From the NCBI GenBank assembly GCA_958430865.1, contig CAUDNR010004445.1, positions 62,001 through 126,000 of the forward strand: a DNA stretch of 64,000 nucleotides. The letters run 5' to 3'. The position numbers were made by a program, and so were the translations under genes. Positions 25,323-35,780 of this stretch are shown here, piece after piece (within the stretch, counting starts at the first letter, position 1; the number at the start of each line of letters is the position of its first letter). The notes beneath the pieces are model-generated. The model searched no databases and had not been told where the DNA came from. It saw only the letters and a list, made by a program, of their open reading frames with translations. The DNA is from Entrophospora sp. SA101. Taxonomy: Eukaryota > Glomeromycota > Glomeromycetes > Entrophosporales > Entrophosporaceae.

Positions 25323-25751
25323 TAGTTGGCTTGGTCTAAAGACCTCCTAAATTTTGGGCAAATTTTAAAAGTATAGAAGTCACTTTCTGTCCTACCTTTT
25401 AAAAAATAGCTCTATTAGTTGATAGAATATGTCTTTAGTTTTAATGTAATAGAGAGATTTTCTCAAAAAAATTATTTGTTGTAGAGTTCTATTCTTTTTT
25501 AAAACATGTACTTTACTATGCCCGCGAGGAATTTGTCCACTATGATCATTTCTAAATTTAGGAAAAATATTACCAAATTTAGACTAGCTCTTGACCATCG
25601 TATCTAAATTTGGCAGTAAGAAAAACCAAAATCACGTGAAGTCCTATTTTTTGAAAAATTTTATTACATTTTTGAAACGAATTACAAAATTACTATTTTG
25701 AAATTTGGCCGCATGTCGCAGCAATAGGAGGTCTTTAGAACGAGCCAACCA
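25323..25751. mobile_element. 429-bp TA-flanked MITE nested in hAT relic
   Basis: The left end reads TAGTTGGCTTGGTCTAAAGA and continues CCTCCTA. The complement of the right end reads TGGTTGGCTCGTTCTAAAGA and continues CCTCCTA. The terminal inverted repeat is about 27 bp with three or four mismatches. TA flanks each side (25321-25322, 25752-25753), as for Tc1/mariner-type insertion. No coding capacity inside. Confidence 0.75.
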
Positions 25752-25799
25752 TAGAACGTTTGAGGAAAAAAAGTCATTATAATAATCATTTTTTACGTT

Positions 25800-26336
25800 G
25801 AAACTGGGAAAAATATTGTCATTTTTGTAACCATACTATAAATCATGAAAAAAAATCAATTGTTGATAACCATATAGAATCAACGAAACATAAAGCTGCT
25901 GAACAAAAATATAAAAATAATCCACAACCTTTACAAAGCTCTTTGCTTTCTTTCACTAATAATAATCATGACAAAATCAATATTGCAATTATTGAAGCAT
26001 TTACTAAAGCTGATATTCCTCTGGATAAATTAAAGACTTTTTTTAATTCATATTGTAAGAATGGTAAGAAAATTTTCATATCAAAAAAAATTAAAATAAA
26101 TTAATTTGAATATTTTAATGTAATTTTTATTTTTATTATTTCCTAGGAGGTTATATTGTAGGTTCAAATCAACTTTGAGAAAAATATTTGCAATGAGTTA
26201 TGAATTTGAAGTACAGAAATTAAAAAATTTAATAAAAAATAAAATGATTAGTATAACTATTGGTATATTAACTGATAAACGCACAGCTTTAAAAGAAAAA
26301 TTAAATTTTATGTATTTTAATTTTTCTGAATATTAA
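25800..26336 (+). pseudogene. hAT-type transposase / CGGBP1-like relic
   Basis: The plus strand reads CHFCNHTINHEKKSIVDNHI then ESTKHKAAEQKYKNN, a BED-like zinc finger (C-x2-C ... H-x4-H spacing). It is followed by LQSSLLSFTNNNHDKINIAI and EAFTKADIPLDKLKTFF. An intron-like gap (about 26065-26146) follows. The reading then resumes with GGYIVGSNQL, breaks frame, and continues SYEFEVQKLKNLIKNKMISI then ILTDKRTALKEKLNF to a stop. This order (BED finger, IxxAFxKADIPLxKL, GG.I, ITIG..TD) is that of hAT-like transposases and CGGBP1-like proteins. The catalytic C-terminal half is missing and the frame is broken, so it is a relic. Confidence 0.65.
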
Positions 26337-26397
26337 TTTTTGGTCGGAATTTGCCCAAAAATTATGAAAAAAAAAGCATCAGGGCATAATCCTGGAC

Positions 26398-26793
26398 GGG
26401 ATAATAAATCGGTTACACCAAAAATATTAGAGCTTTATATATACTGTATATAAATGTATTATATTGTTTTTAAAAAAGTAATAAAAACTATTCTTTAAAA
26501 GTTATTTTATATAGTCTATTTGAAATTCACATATTTTGATGTATGAAAATGAAATTAGACAATTAAAAGGAATTTCGCACTCTATTGCTATTACTACTAT
26601 CTTCGAATGTACGATTGTCAACACCGATACACATTAATCAAAGGTTAATATATTTAAAGTTTGAGGTATTTTGTATTACATTACTTAATATATCTATCAT
26701 CATTATTAATGTTAGTAAACGAATTTTAGGTTTAATGATGATGATCCCCAACTTTACTAATTGCAGGGTACACTTACTTTTACGAATTAATCG
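26398..26793. other. intergenic, 3' side of SCAMP
   Basis: No gene seen; the plus-strand frame at 26585-26797 has no domain and overlaps the SCAMP 3' end. The polyadenylation region of the minus-strand SCAMP gene must lie here. Confidence 0.4.
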
Positions 26794-27879
26794 TTAATTT
26801 CCGCTACTAACACGACGACCACTGCCAAGCGTGTAACCAGCAGTGGTAAAGCCATCACGACCACCAGTATTAGGATTGGGATTGTTAATGACGCTTCCAA
26901 CAATTATGAAACCACTACTACCATCATTACCACTACCAACGTTATTATTAAGTGAAAAAAATGAATTTGATTCCAAACTTTTGTAATGATTATAAACCTA
27001 AATAATAAAACCAACTATACGTTAGTTATAGTTATTATATTGAAATAATAACTATAATGCAATTTGATATTTACTTGAATTGTTAAAATAATATGTAAGA
27101 TTGTTTGAATTAAAACCATTGTAAGAAAAATTATTGTAAAGGCTGATGCAACGTAGTACTTTTGATCAATCAAATATACAATACCAAGCACACCACTGCT
27201 TCCATTACTTAATGCCCCCAAACTTATAAAAACACCAAATAAAATTACAATAAGTTCACCTAAAAAATAAAAAATAAAATTTACTTTGCTTTGATATCTA
27301 AACAATTTGATTAGTAATATAGTAATAATAATTAATTGTTAATAATAACTTTAAGTTAATTAGATAATTAGATAAAGTAATTAATTAAATTACCTGTATC
27401 CATTATAGAGACTTAAATGACGAGCAAAGAAATCACCAATTGGTATTAATATTAAATAAATTACTGAAGCTGTAACCTCCCCTGCTATCGAGAATCCATC
27501 CAAATGAATTATTGCAAGTGTAACATTTGCAAAAATATGAGATAATAATGTAAAGAAATACACTTTAAAGAAAAAATCAATTGTTTTATTATTAGAATTA
27601 TTTTTTTTCCAGCAAATCACACATCATGAAGAATTTGTTGATTATATTACATTTAAATAAAAAATACGATCTCTTTAAAAGTTGTTGTCCTCTTTTATCA
27701 CTTATATCTACATCAATATCATGATAAATTATTGGATAACATGATGGCCTAATAATAATAGTAATAACATGGTAATGATATTAATATATATTAATGATGG
27801 TGAACTATAATTATTGGAATTACTGAAATTATTACCAATTATTATTTTCTACAACAAAAACATACGGACTGGGATTCAT
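26794..27879 (-). CDS. secretory carrier membrane protein (SCAMP)
   Basis: Predicted 245-aa four-helix membrane protein of the SCAMP family, which cycles through the trans-Golgi, endosome and plasma membrane. Five exons on the minus strand: 27879-27836, 27748-27651, 27562-27394, 27297-27075, 26997-26794; phases agree and the sum is 738 nt. The N-terminus carries the family signature ENNNWPSCYPIIYHDID directly before the membrane core. The core has the SCAMP pattern of four hydrophobic segments: YFFTLLSHIFANVTLAIIHL, VIYLILIPIGDFFARHLSLY, FIFYFLGELIVILFGVFISL and AFTIIFLTMVLIQTILHIIL. The tail after YNHYKS is Gly/Ser/Asn-rich. Unlike long animal SCAMPs there are no upstream NPF repeats or coiled coil, only MNPSPY. 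Exon 2 could instead end at 27621, adding 10 residues in helix 1; I chose the GTAATA donor because it fits the family length. Confidence 0.8.
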
Positions 27880-28028
27880 TTTATTTTATTATTTTCTCTT
27901 TGTTAACACGCGCGTTAGTTATAAAGGATTTCGATTGTGGCTTAAAATTGTTGTGCTATAAAAATATTCTGCAAAGCCACAAATTTTATTAATCTTGTTT
28001 GGGCACAGTTTTACGTAATTTAATATTA

Positions 28029-28706
28029 CAGTCAGACCTCCATAAATGCACCTTCCATAAATACACACCCTCCATGCTCTGCACTGTGCGGTATCTTTTC
28101 AGTCCAATCTCATGAAAACTCTCTCCATAAATGCACCCCACGTGACCAATGTATAAAATTCATCATGTAACTAATATATATATAGATAGGATAAATTTCG
28201 GCAAAATTTTTTGATTTGATTGGGATTGGATAATTTCCAATATGTAATAATCCAATTGAATTTCATGACTTTGTGTCACTAAATGAACTTTTATCCTATT
28301 TGATAAAATGCAAATCAATGAATTTTGAATATCCCTAAGAAAATATTGTCTGTGAGGTTCCAGAGGATGATAAAATATTAAAGAACTTGCAGAAATATAT
28401 AATAATAAAAAAAATGAATGTACCTGCTGACAATTTTGAGAAGATGAAAATAAGCCTCAAAGAAGCATTAAAGGCCTTGAAACTGTACGTGCGTTTTTAT
28501 TACAGAAAGAAAATACTAACAAACAAATAAAATTGGTTAATATATATCATGTAAAAAATGTAAATTCATAAAAACGGATAGTATTAGTATTGTTGTATTT
28601 AAAATATTGTGTATCACGTGCAACCAATGAAAGCGCTCCTATCCATAAATGCACATTTCCATAGATGAATGTTGTCCTTCCGGGTGCATTTATGGAGGTA
28701 TGACTG
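28029..28706. mobile_element. 678-bp pogo-like element with TA duplication
   Basis: The left end is CAGTCAGACCTCCATAAATG followed by CACC; the complement of the right end is CAGTCATACCTCCATAAATG followed by CACC, so the 24-bp terminal repeats differ at one base. TA flanks both ends (28027-28028, 28707-28708). The interior plus strand (about 28350-28560) reads VCEVPEDDKILKNLQKYI then SLKEALKALKLYVRFYY and KQIKLVN. This resembles the acidic C-terminal tail of pogo/Tigger DDE transposases. The catalytic core is absent, so this is an internally deleted copy. It sits between the divergent SCAMP and receptor genes. Confidence 0.8.
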
Positions 28707-29237
28707 TATTTAGCATGGCGGACATTTGAATTGTCACATGTGACAAAATCGATTGTTGATTTTTATGATCAAATTCAATTAATTTAAAATAGAAACAAAA
28801 AATTATTTTTATATTAATATATAGTTAAAAATAATCCCATTAACCCCGCAAAATCTAAATGAGATCTAAAAATTTCGAAATTTCTATAATAATAAATTTT
28901 ACAAGATTTATTATTTTCAGTCATTGGTTCATTAATATTACTATACATGAATGTCAAGAATTTTAAATTAATAGTTTTGGATAATATTTATTTATACATT
29001 TATCTATTAATAACGATAGTATTTAAAAATTTCATGTAATTTATTTTTGCGTGATAAAATCAAAATATGATCGATGAAAATCATTACCAATTATACAATC
29101 TCCGCTATCGACGGCGCGTTAAATTAAAAGTTATTAACTTTAAAACAGTAAATCTAGTGTAATTATAGTAATACCATAATAATATGAATCAAATTTTTTC
29201 TCCGATTTTTTTTTTTTAAAGAAAAAAAAATCAAAAA
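28707..29237. other. 5' region of receptor gene
   Basis: AT-rich promoter-proximal sequence. Just inside the pogo element at 28612-28635 lies ATCACGTGCAACCAATGAAA, a CACGTG plus CCAAT pair like the one at 5820-5915. No transcription start can be placed. Confidence 0.3.
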
Positions 29238-30997
29238 ATGAAAAGTCATTTTTTTATTCTTTTATTTTTTTGTAATATAGATTTTGTTTTTTCACAAGAT
29301 GATCAAAAAACTTATCCAAATAATGACCCTGTGGGCTATTATGTTTGTATAATAACAGCATTAATATTTACGCATTTAAACTTGCTAGGTAAAAAAATTA
29401 AATTAAAGTGATGATGAATTTTCAGAATATAAAATTAAAACAAAAAAATTTATTTGTTATTAGGTGTTCTTTATGTATTTTATTGGACTTTTATATATCA
29501 GAGAAAAGTAAAATCACTCTCAATGTCATTGAAGGTTCCATTTTATATCGCGTGTAGCAATTTCTTATTATTAACAGATGTATTTCCACAAGTTGTAAGT
29601 GCTATCTATAATAATAGCACTCATTACTTTTATTTACTAATAATACTAATAACAATTTCATTTGTTTGTTTGTTAAAATAAAAGTATCGTTTGACAATTT
29701 ATCGTGAACTTTGGCCAGGACTTGCATGTGAAGTTTTTGGAGCGTTTATATTCTTATTTATGCTTTTGAATATTCTATTGGTAGTCGCGGTTTCAATAAA
29801 CACTTATATAAGGTAAATTGAGTTGACTTTATTTAATTGATTTTTTTTTTTTTTTGCTAAAGTGAGGAGGCCTTGAAACCACGTTTATTTATATAATGCA
29901 TCATTAAATATTTACAAATTTTTTACACGTAATTCTGCCCCAATTAACCTATTGTTAATTTAAAGCTAGCCTGTCACTTTTACTTAAAACAATTAAATAG
30001 ACATATTTAAAATTATATATATATATATAAAAGATAACATGCTAAAGGCAAAAATTTTCCTAATTAGTACCAAAAATTATGAAATTCTGACATCATTCTT
30101 CCCATTTATCAGAATATATAGCATTCTGAAATTCTCACACCTATTTTTTTTTAATATATTTATAATAATAATGATGGTTTTATTTTTATACATTTTATAA
30201 AGAATATGTTTAAAGAAAAATCCAAGTTTAGGAAGATATGATTGGAAATTATTATTAACAGTATTGATAATAAGTCTAGCTATTGCAGCCACAGGTATTA
30301 AGAAGGTTGGTCCTGACACATTTTGGTAATTAATTATTATTATTAATTTTTACCCGTTACATCCTTTAATTTTTGTTTGATTACTTAATGTTAATTAATT
30401 CAATAGGTGTTCGTCTAGACCTATTAAAGGTGGTAATGCAATTTCTACAACCATCATCTTGGTAGTAGCCTTACTCACATCATCATTTTGCTATGGATGC
30501 ATAATTTATAAAATTAATAGTATAGATCAAAAATTATTAAATGGTCAAAGACAAATAACAATACGTGCGCATGTATCTAAAAAAATAGCTGGCTATATTT
30601 TAATTTTTATTCTTCAGTAAGTAAAGGACAAATATTTAAAACTAATAAGTTTAAAAATCAATTTACATGTAATAATAATAATAATAATAATAATAATTTT
30701 AGATGGATTCCTACATTACCAAGATATCTTTATAAAATATATTCGCCAGATGCACCAACCTGGGCTTTTATTTTAATAAGTGGGTGGTGGTTCATCAAAA
30801 AATTTATATATAATGAATGTATTTTTATTTATATAATATATATAATACTAAATATATTATATCATTTAGTTATATCTGTAAATACTGGGGGTATCGGAAA
30901 TGCTTGCCTCTACCACTATCAAGAAGCATTTAAAGACATAACCAATTCTTCATCAATGGAAGGTTCAGATACTACTACTAATAATAGTACACCATGA
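29238..30997 (+). CDS. seven-transmembrane receptor-like (GPCR-like) protein
   Basis: Predicted 328-aa membrane protein with a cleavable-looking signal (MKSHFFILLFFCNIDFVFS) and seven hydrophobic segments. Seven exons: 29238-29388, 29464-29594, 29685-29812, 30203-30325, 30407-30616, 30703-30818, 30870-30997; all phases agree. Segments in order: about 35-60 (YYVCIITALIFTHLNLLGVL), about 74-94 (VPFYIACSNFLLLTDVFPQV), about 104-135 (FGAFIFLFMLLNILLVVAV), about 150-168, about 188-212, about 235-258 (ending WIPTLPRYLY) and about 271-300. A basic loop (RICLKKNPSLGRYDWK) and the WIPTLP proline kink before the last helix suit a G-protein-coupled receptor, but no named fungal class is recognised. The short cytoplasmic tail is Ser/Thr/Asn-rich. 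It is divergent from SCAMP, with the pogo element between them. Confidence 0.75.
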
Positions 30998-31312
30998 ATA
31001 TTTTCATATAATAAGGATAAAAAAAAAAAATATATGATAAGCAAATAATCTTTAACTTTTAAAAATGGTGAATTATCCGGTCAAAATCCCGGAGATTTAC
31101 ATCAGAGCAACTTATTTTGAAATAATAAAATAGGCTTTTCGGGATACAAATTAATAGTAATTTAGCCATTGTTTTTTGTAACAAAGTTATATATATTGAA
31201 TTTTAATTTCATATTCCCAAAGTCAATCAAACTTGTACACTAAAATATTGATCATTTTAAATTTTCATTTCACTTTTCTAATCTTGATGCACTAGTAAAA
31301 AAGTTGCTCAAA
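30998..31312. other. intergenic, 3' of receptor gene
   Basis: No coding sequence; presumably holds the receptor polyadenylation site. Leads into the long inverted repeat at 31313. Confidence 0.4.
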
Positions 31313-31840
31313 ATGCATAATTATGGGTTTTAACTCATCTTTTAACATTAGTATTTTTAAAAAATCTAGAATGTTTTTACGAACAAATTGGAAAAATCTC
31401 GCTAAGAACTGATGAAGTCACACGTATTCAAAAAAAGTGGCATTTGACAGTCATTCAATTTGGTTCATTGAAGGAAAACTTAGAATAAGACGAAGACTAA
31501 AAATAAAGATGAATTTTTTAATATATTAGAAGAAGAATGGTATAACCTAGATTTGAACTATTTAAATAGCATTCCATGTAAGTAAAGGATATCCTACTAG
31601 GTATTATAATTTTTCTGATCGTATTTTTTTTTGAATGCATGTGACTTCATCAGTTCTTAACTAGTTTGGATGAACTTTTTATTTTTTTAAATTTGTTCGT
31701 AGCTTTAAGAACCCAAATTTGTTTCTAATATATAAATATTTTCTCTGGCTAAAAAAACCCCCAATTGGAATCGCAATCTTCAACTTTTGGATGAATTAGA
31801 TTTTTAAAAACTAATGTTAAGAAAATTCATAACTGTATAT
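31313..31840. repeat. long imperfect inverted repeat (foldback)
   Basis: The left arm (about 31338-31440) contains TTAACATTAGTATTTTTAAA, ACGAACAAATT, AAGAACTGATGAAGTCACA and CATTCAAAAAAA-like sequence. The right arm (about 31630-31840) contains the complements of these in reverse order. The right arm has about 70 extra bases. The loop holds an unrecognised AT-rich stretch. This is the shape of a foldback element or decayed MITE. I cannot define exact ends or a target-site duplication. Confidence 0.6.
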
Positions 31841-32597
31841 CAATATGTAGTGATTGTATCCGTCGATTATCTGGGTGTTTGAGTGCTTGGGCAATCAATA
31901 AAATCCAACGCTCGGATAATATGTGATTACTCGATTATTCACCGAATATCCGCCGAATGTTGGATTTGTAATTATCTCGTGAGCGTGAAATATAATTAGT
32001 TGTGGAAGAATTACCACCACGTATTTTTACGCTACAATTTACCACAACGTCAGGTGCTTTGGATATATTCATTTTACGTAGTGCATTTTTAGATATGGTT
32101 CAGTCACTATTAATAATCTCAATTGGATCCATGGATTTTTTGGAACCTCTTTTTCGATTGTATGGCCATGGTAAATTTCTTTTGGATGCAATTGTTATTA
32201 CTTGATATATTATATTATCCGGTAAAAATCTTCAGCACCCGGATCAATCAAACAATAATCGGTGATGAGAAATTTTTTTAAATGATCGGCATTTAGCTAC
32301 TTTGAAAATTTCATGTGACATCTGTATCCTGTAAATATAATTTTCTTTTTTTATTAATAAAATTGAAAAAAAAACAACTTCACATTATTGCTTGGGTCAA
32401 AAAATAAGTTTTTTTTTTGCAATTTTCCATATATTAATATGGCTTTCGATTCTTAGCCATAATTGGCAATTTTTGATGATATTATTTGGTAATACGTATG
32501 ACTATAATTAGAATTGTTGCAGGTCACCCACCGAGCTTTCTGTTATATATTAATATATTATTAATATTGACTTTTTATTTAATTAATATATTTTGAG
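31841..32597. other. intergenic, 5' of HUB1
   Basis: The segment 31861-31990 is rich in GATTA and ATCCG motifs (GTCGATTATCTGGGTG, ACTCGATTATTCACCG) similar to MITE-like stretches at 50040-50590. The frame 32002-32205 has no domain. HUB1 regulatory sequence must lie near the end. Confidence 0.3.
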
Positions 32598-33077
32598 ATG
32601 ATTGAGATTATTTGTAATGATAGATTAGGTAAAAAAGTTCGTGTAAAATGCAAGTATGTATATAATAATATTAATGACAATATTAATATTAATAATGAAC
32701 CTTAAATTTTAACTTCATCGTTGTTGTTTCATTGATGTTAATGTTTGGTTTTAGTCCAACAGACACGGTTGGTGAATTAAAGAAATTAATTTCAGCCCAA
32801 ACTGGCACTGATCCTTCAAGAATTATTTTAAAAAAATGGTAAAGTAATTTTTTATTTATCATTGTTACTTTTAATAATTTATTAATAAATTATTTACAAT
32901 TGTTGATGATTGTTTAGGTATACAACTTTTAAAAATCATATCACATTGGAAGATTGTAATTATCATCATTATTAATGATTTATGTTGATATGTTTACATA
33001 TAATAATAATAATAATTTATTTTTATTTTTTAGATGAAATTAATGATGGAATGAATCTTGAATTGTATTATTCATAA
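32598..33077 (+). CDS. HUB1: ubiquitin-like modifier HUB1/UBL5
   Basis: Predicted 73-aa ubiquitin-like protein that binds spliceosomal components and affects splice-site choice without classical conjugation. Four exons: 32598-32653, 32755-32838, 32918-32955, 33034-33077; phases agree and the total is exactly 222 nt. The protein begins [18 protein letters not shown], continues [20 protein letters not shown] and [20 protein letters not shown], and ends [11 protein letters not shown]. The length and the double-Tyr C-terminus instead of Gly-Gly are diagnostic for HUB1/UBL5. The eL27 pseudogene starts 86 bp downstream of the stop. Confidence 0.96.
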
Positions 33078-33163
33078 TTTTTTTATTGTTTACAAATTTA
33101 TCATTAATTATTTTTTTCAAATTTAAAATAAAGATGATATTCATCTATAAATTATAAATCATA

Positions 33164-33534
33164 ATGGTAAAATTCTTGAAACCATGCAAAGTTGCATCTG
33201 GTAAATATTCTGGATGATTGATTGTAAAAAACCTTGATGAAGGTACTATGAAATATTCTGTGGCCATCCTATAGCATATGGAATAGATTAAAAGTGACAA
33301 AACATATTGGTGCTAAAATATATTGCCAAATGTTTTAAAGTTGTACCTTTCAATTATAGTCATTTAATGCCAATCAGATATACCTTTGAATTGGATGATA
33401 TCAAATGATTTGTTAATGATGAATGCTTCAAAGAACCAAATCAATGATTATCAACTAAAAAGCTTTAAAGAAAACTTTATAAACAAGATATAAATCAGGA
33501 AAGGCAAATGTTTTTTACTAAATTGAGATTTTAA
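33164..33534 (+). pseudogene. RPL27: ribosomal protein eL27, degenerate copy
   Basis: Reading across frames recovers the order of eL27 with no introns: MVKFLKPCKVASGKYSG, then a stop, LIVKNLDEGTMK, a frameshift, CGHPIAYGID, KVTKHIGAKIYCQMF in a shifted frame, VVPFNYSHLMPIRYTFELDD, FVNDECFKEPNQ, LYKQDINQERQMFFTKLRF and the terminal stop. The YSHLMPIRY and FFTKLRF blocks are highly conserved in the family. At least five stops and two frameshifts rule out function. The lack of introns and full length (about 371 bp for a protein of about 135 aa) suggest a retroposed cDNA; I see no poly-A tail or clear target-site duplication. It sits between HUB1 and DAD2. Confidence 0.85.
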
Positions 33535-33755
33535 AATTTTAATTTATTATCAAGTTCTCTTATACATATATATATTTATTTCATCTTTGTATAATCGATC
33601 TTTTATTAGTATTATTTGTTCTATTCATTTAAATGTAAATAGAATTATACATTAAAAATGTCATTATTAAAAGAATCAGATTTCTTTAAAGTGATCTTTG
33701 AATAGTTTTGAGCTGTAATATTTTCTTATTAAAAAAAATTTTTTATTTATATATG

Positions 33756-34222
33756 TTAGACCTTAAAATTATTTATTATTATAATGTTGTAAGTTAGAAA
33801 GAAAGAGAAAACAATTTTACCGGGTTGAACAAAGTTAAATACATTCTGCCAATTACGAAGCACATTACCGATAACTATATAATAATAATGAATGTTACAT
33901 GCGTTTATATAAAAACACGTACACATGTAGTATGTATGTTGTAAATACCTTCACATCCTTCATTTAACTGTTGAATTTGTAAAGCCAATTGATCAAAATA
34001 TTCTGCCAATTCTTCTGAAGTTTTCTTCATCTTTAATAAATTTTCATATTCTTTTTGTTTTTCTTGAATTCTAATATTGAGAAGTATTTGTTTGGCAGTA
34101 GGAATATCTTGTTTTTGTTGTTGTTGTAGATTTTTATTGTTATCATTAGTATCAGTAGTTATTGGTACAGATACCTGTTGAGAAAGTTGTTGAAAAGTTT
34201 TAAATGTATTGTTTGCTGACAT
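33756..34222 (-). CDS. DAD2: DASH complex subunit Dad2
   Basis: Predicted small coiled-coil protein of the DASH/Dam1 ring, which couples kinetochores to spindle microtubules. Two exons on the minus strand: 34222-33949 and 33874-33756, phase 1 at the junction. The first exon has a Gln/Asn/Thr-rich N-terminus, then the helix IRIQEKQKEYENLLKMKK and LAEYFDQLALQIQQLNEGCE. The second gives VIGNVLRNWQNVFNFVQPG. This matches the Dad2 core of a heptad helix, a Gly-Cys/Thr-Glu turn and LxNWxNVxR. As modelled the protein is 130 aa, but the last residues (after QPGK) may be wrong because a GTAAAA donor occurs there and a third exon is possible. Confidence 0.75.
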
Positions 34223-35780
34223 TATAAAATTTTTTTTTTTAAATCTACGCGTTTTTATTAAAGTTTTGATATCTGATAAACCAAGGGACTGAATATCATG
34301 TGATTATATAACATATAGGAGGGCGTCCAAGCACAACATATATCCCAAGATTGGAATGCTCTTTGCCATAGGAACGAACAAGAGTGGTTGAAAAGCTCAT
34401 AACACTAATTGGCAGCAATTATTAAGGTGTAGATATTATTCTCTTCAAAGAAAATGTCAATTCATTTGATAAATGTTGGAATGAGTTTGATAGTATAATA
34501 TTATAATATTATATAATGTAAATTAAAAAAAAATTACAATTAAATCTAATTGAACAATATCCAATTTAGACAAAGGATCACTAATACTTTTTGAATAATA
34601 TATAAAACACCTTGGATTTGGAAGGCTCTTGATGGTGGTGATACTTCTGCTAATGAATAGTTGCACAATTGTCAAATTATTCATTAAAAGTTCAATCATA
34701 TGATTTTGAATTGTTCTTGAATTACATTCTGTAAAAATCTGGTGGATTATGTGCAAACAACAAAACAATCACATTTAAAAATTTAGCAATATCTCCTCAC
34801 AACACTAGTTGTGAAAGGATATTTTTGGTTTTAGGATGATACATGAATAAGAGATGTACTAGATAATTATTTTGAATATCATATTTATATAAATAAAGTT
34901 ATTTACTATTATTCATTTTCAGTCAAACTGTTCACTATGGCACATATGCATTCATGTTATGTTTCCAATACAAAAGATGAAATTAAAAATGTTTATCAAG
35001 AATTAAATGAAACAAGTAATAATTCAATCACACCTCCCTTTTGATATTTTGACTCAAATGATGATGATGATGATAATAATGATGACTGCATCTCAAATAA
35101 ATCAAAATCATTTAGCATTTGAGGAATTAATAGATGTGGATGACCAGGAACTCTAATGTGTTTTAGAAATTGAAGTTTCTGTTGTATAAAGTTGTTGAAG
35201 ATGGAAATCCAGAATTTGATATATAATCAATTGTAAACAATGTACAATCAAGAGGGATGTTAATGGTGATAATGAGTAATCTTTTTTTTTTATTAAAAAT
35301 TTTGGATGTTATTAAAAAATTTTTTATTTTAAAGTATGTCCAAAGTAGTTTGGGATTTGGGCTAACTTGGGTGGTGGGTAGCATCTATAATTTCCATCAT
35401 TAAAATAATTCAAGTTTTGGATTTTTTATTATTATTACATATCTCTTGGTAATATTTCTATTATTTTCAAAGTTTTCCCTTGTATCATTAAATGTATTAC
35501 TGGTATCAAAAGCATTATCTTCAGCTTCTTCATAAAGTTACACAATATTAATTAAGAGGCATGAACTAATGAAAGAATGTAATATTATTCATCATTATGT
35601 GTGAAATTAATGATTACATAAATGCCAAAAAAAAAAAAGGAAAGAAAATGAATACACACAGAGCCTGTTTTCTGATGAAACTTTTATCCAAGTTTCAGGT
35701 AACAAATTGATGTATTCTATGAATTCTTTATTTTTAATTTATGATTAATGGAGAATGTGGACTTTATGGGTGAAGAATAT
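34223..35780. other. transposon relics, no intact gene
   Basis: The plus strand at 34915-35110 reads AHMHSCYVSNTKDEIKNVYQ and then an Asp-rich run (GATGAT codons). This resembles the acidic C-terminal end of hAT-type transposases, with stops. An AATGATGAT repeat lies near 35058-35085. The frames on the minus strand at 34523-34768 and 35163-35384 have no domain. Confidence 0.35.

Larger units (their letters stand above)
25198..26397. mobile_element. degenerate hAT-like element, 1.2 kb
   Basis: Inverted GTCCAGGATTATGC occurs at 25198-25211 and its complement at 26384-26397. Outside them a CGGGATA motif occurs on both sides, a possible target-site remnant. Between these ends lie the transposase relic at 25800-26336 and a nested 429-bp MITE at 25323-25751. 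The terminal repeats are short and imperfect beyond 14 bp, so the exact ends are uncertain. Confidence 0.5.

Noticed and set aside
27621..27650. Longer exon 2 of SCAMP using the GTGATT donor
   Set aside because: In phase, but it inserts 10 residues within helix 1 and uses a weaker donor than GTAATA at 27650.
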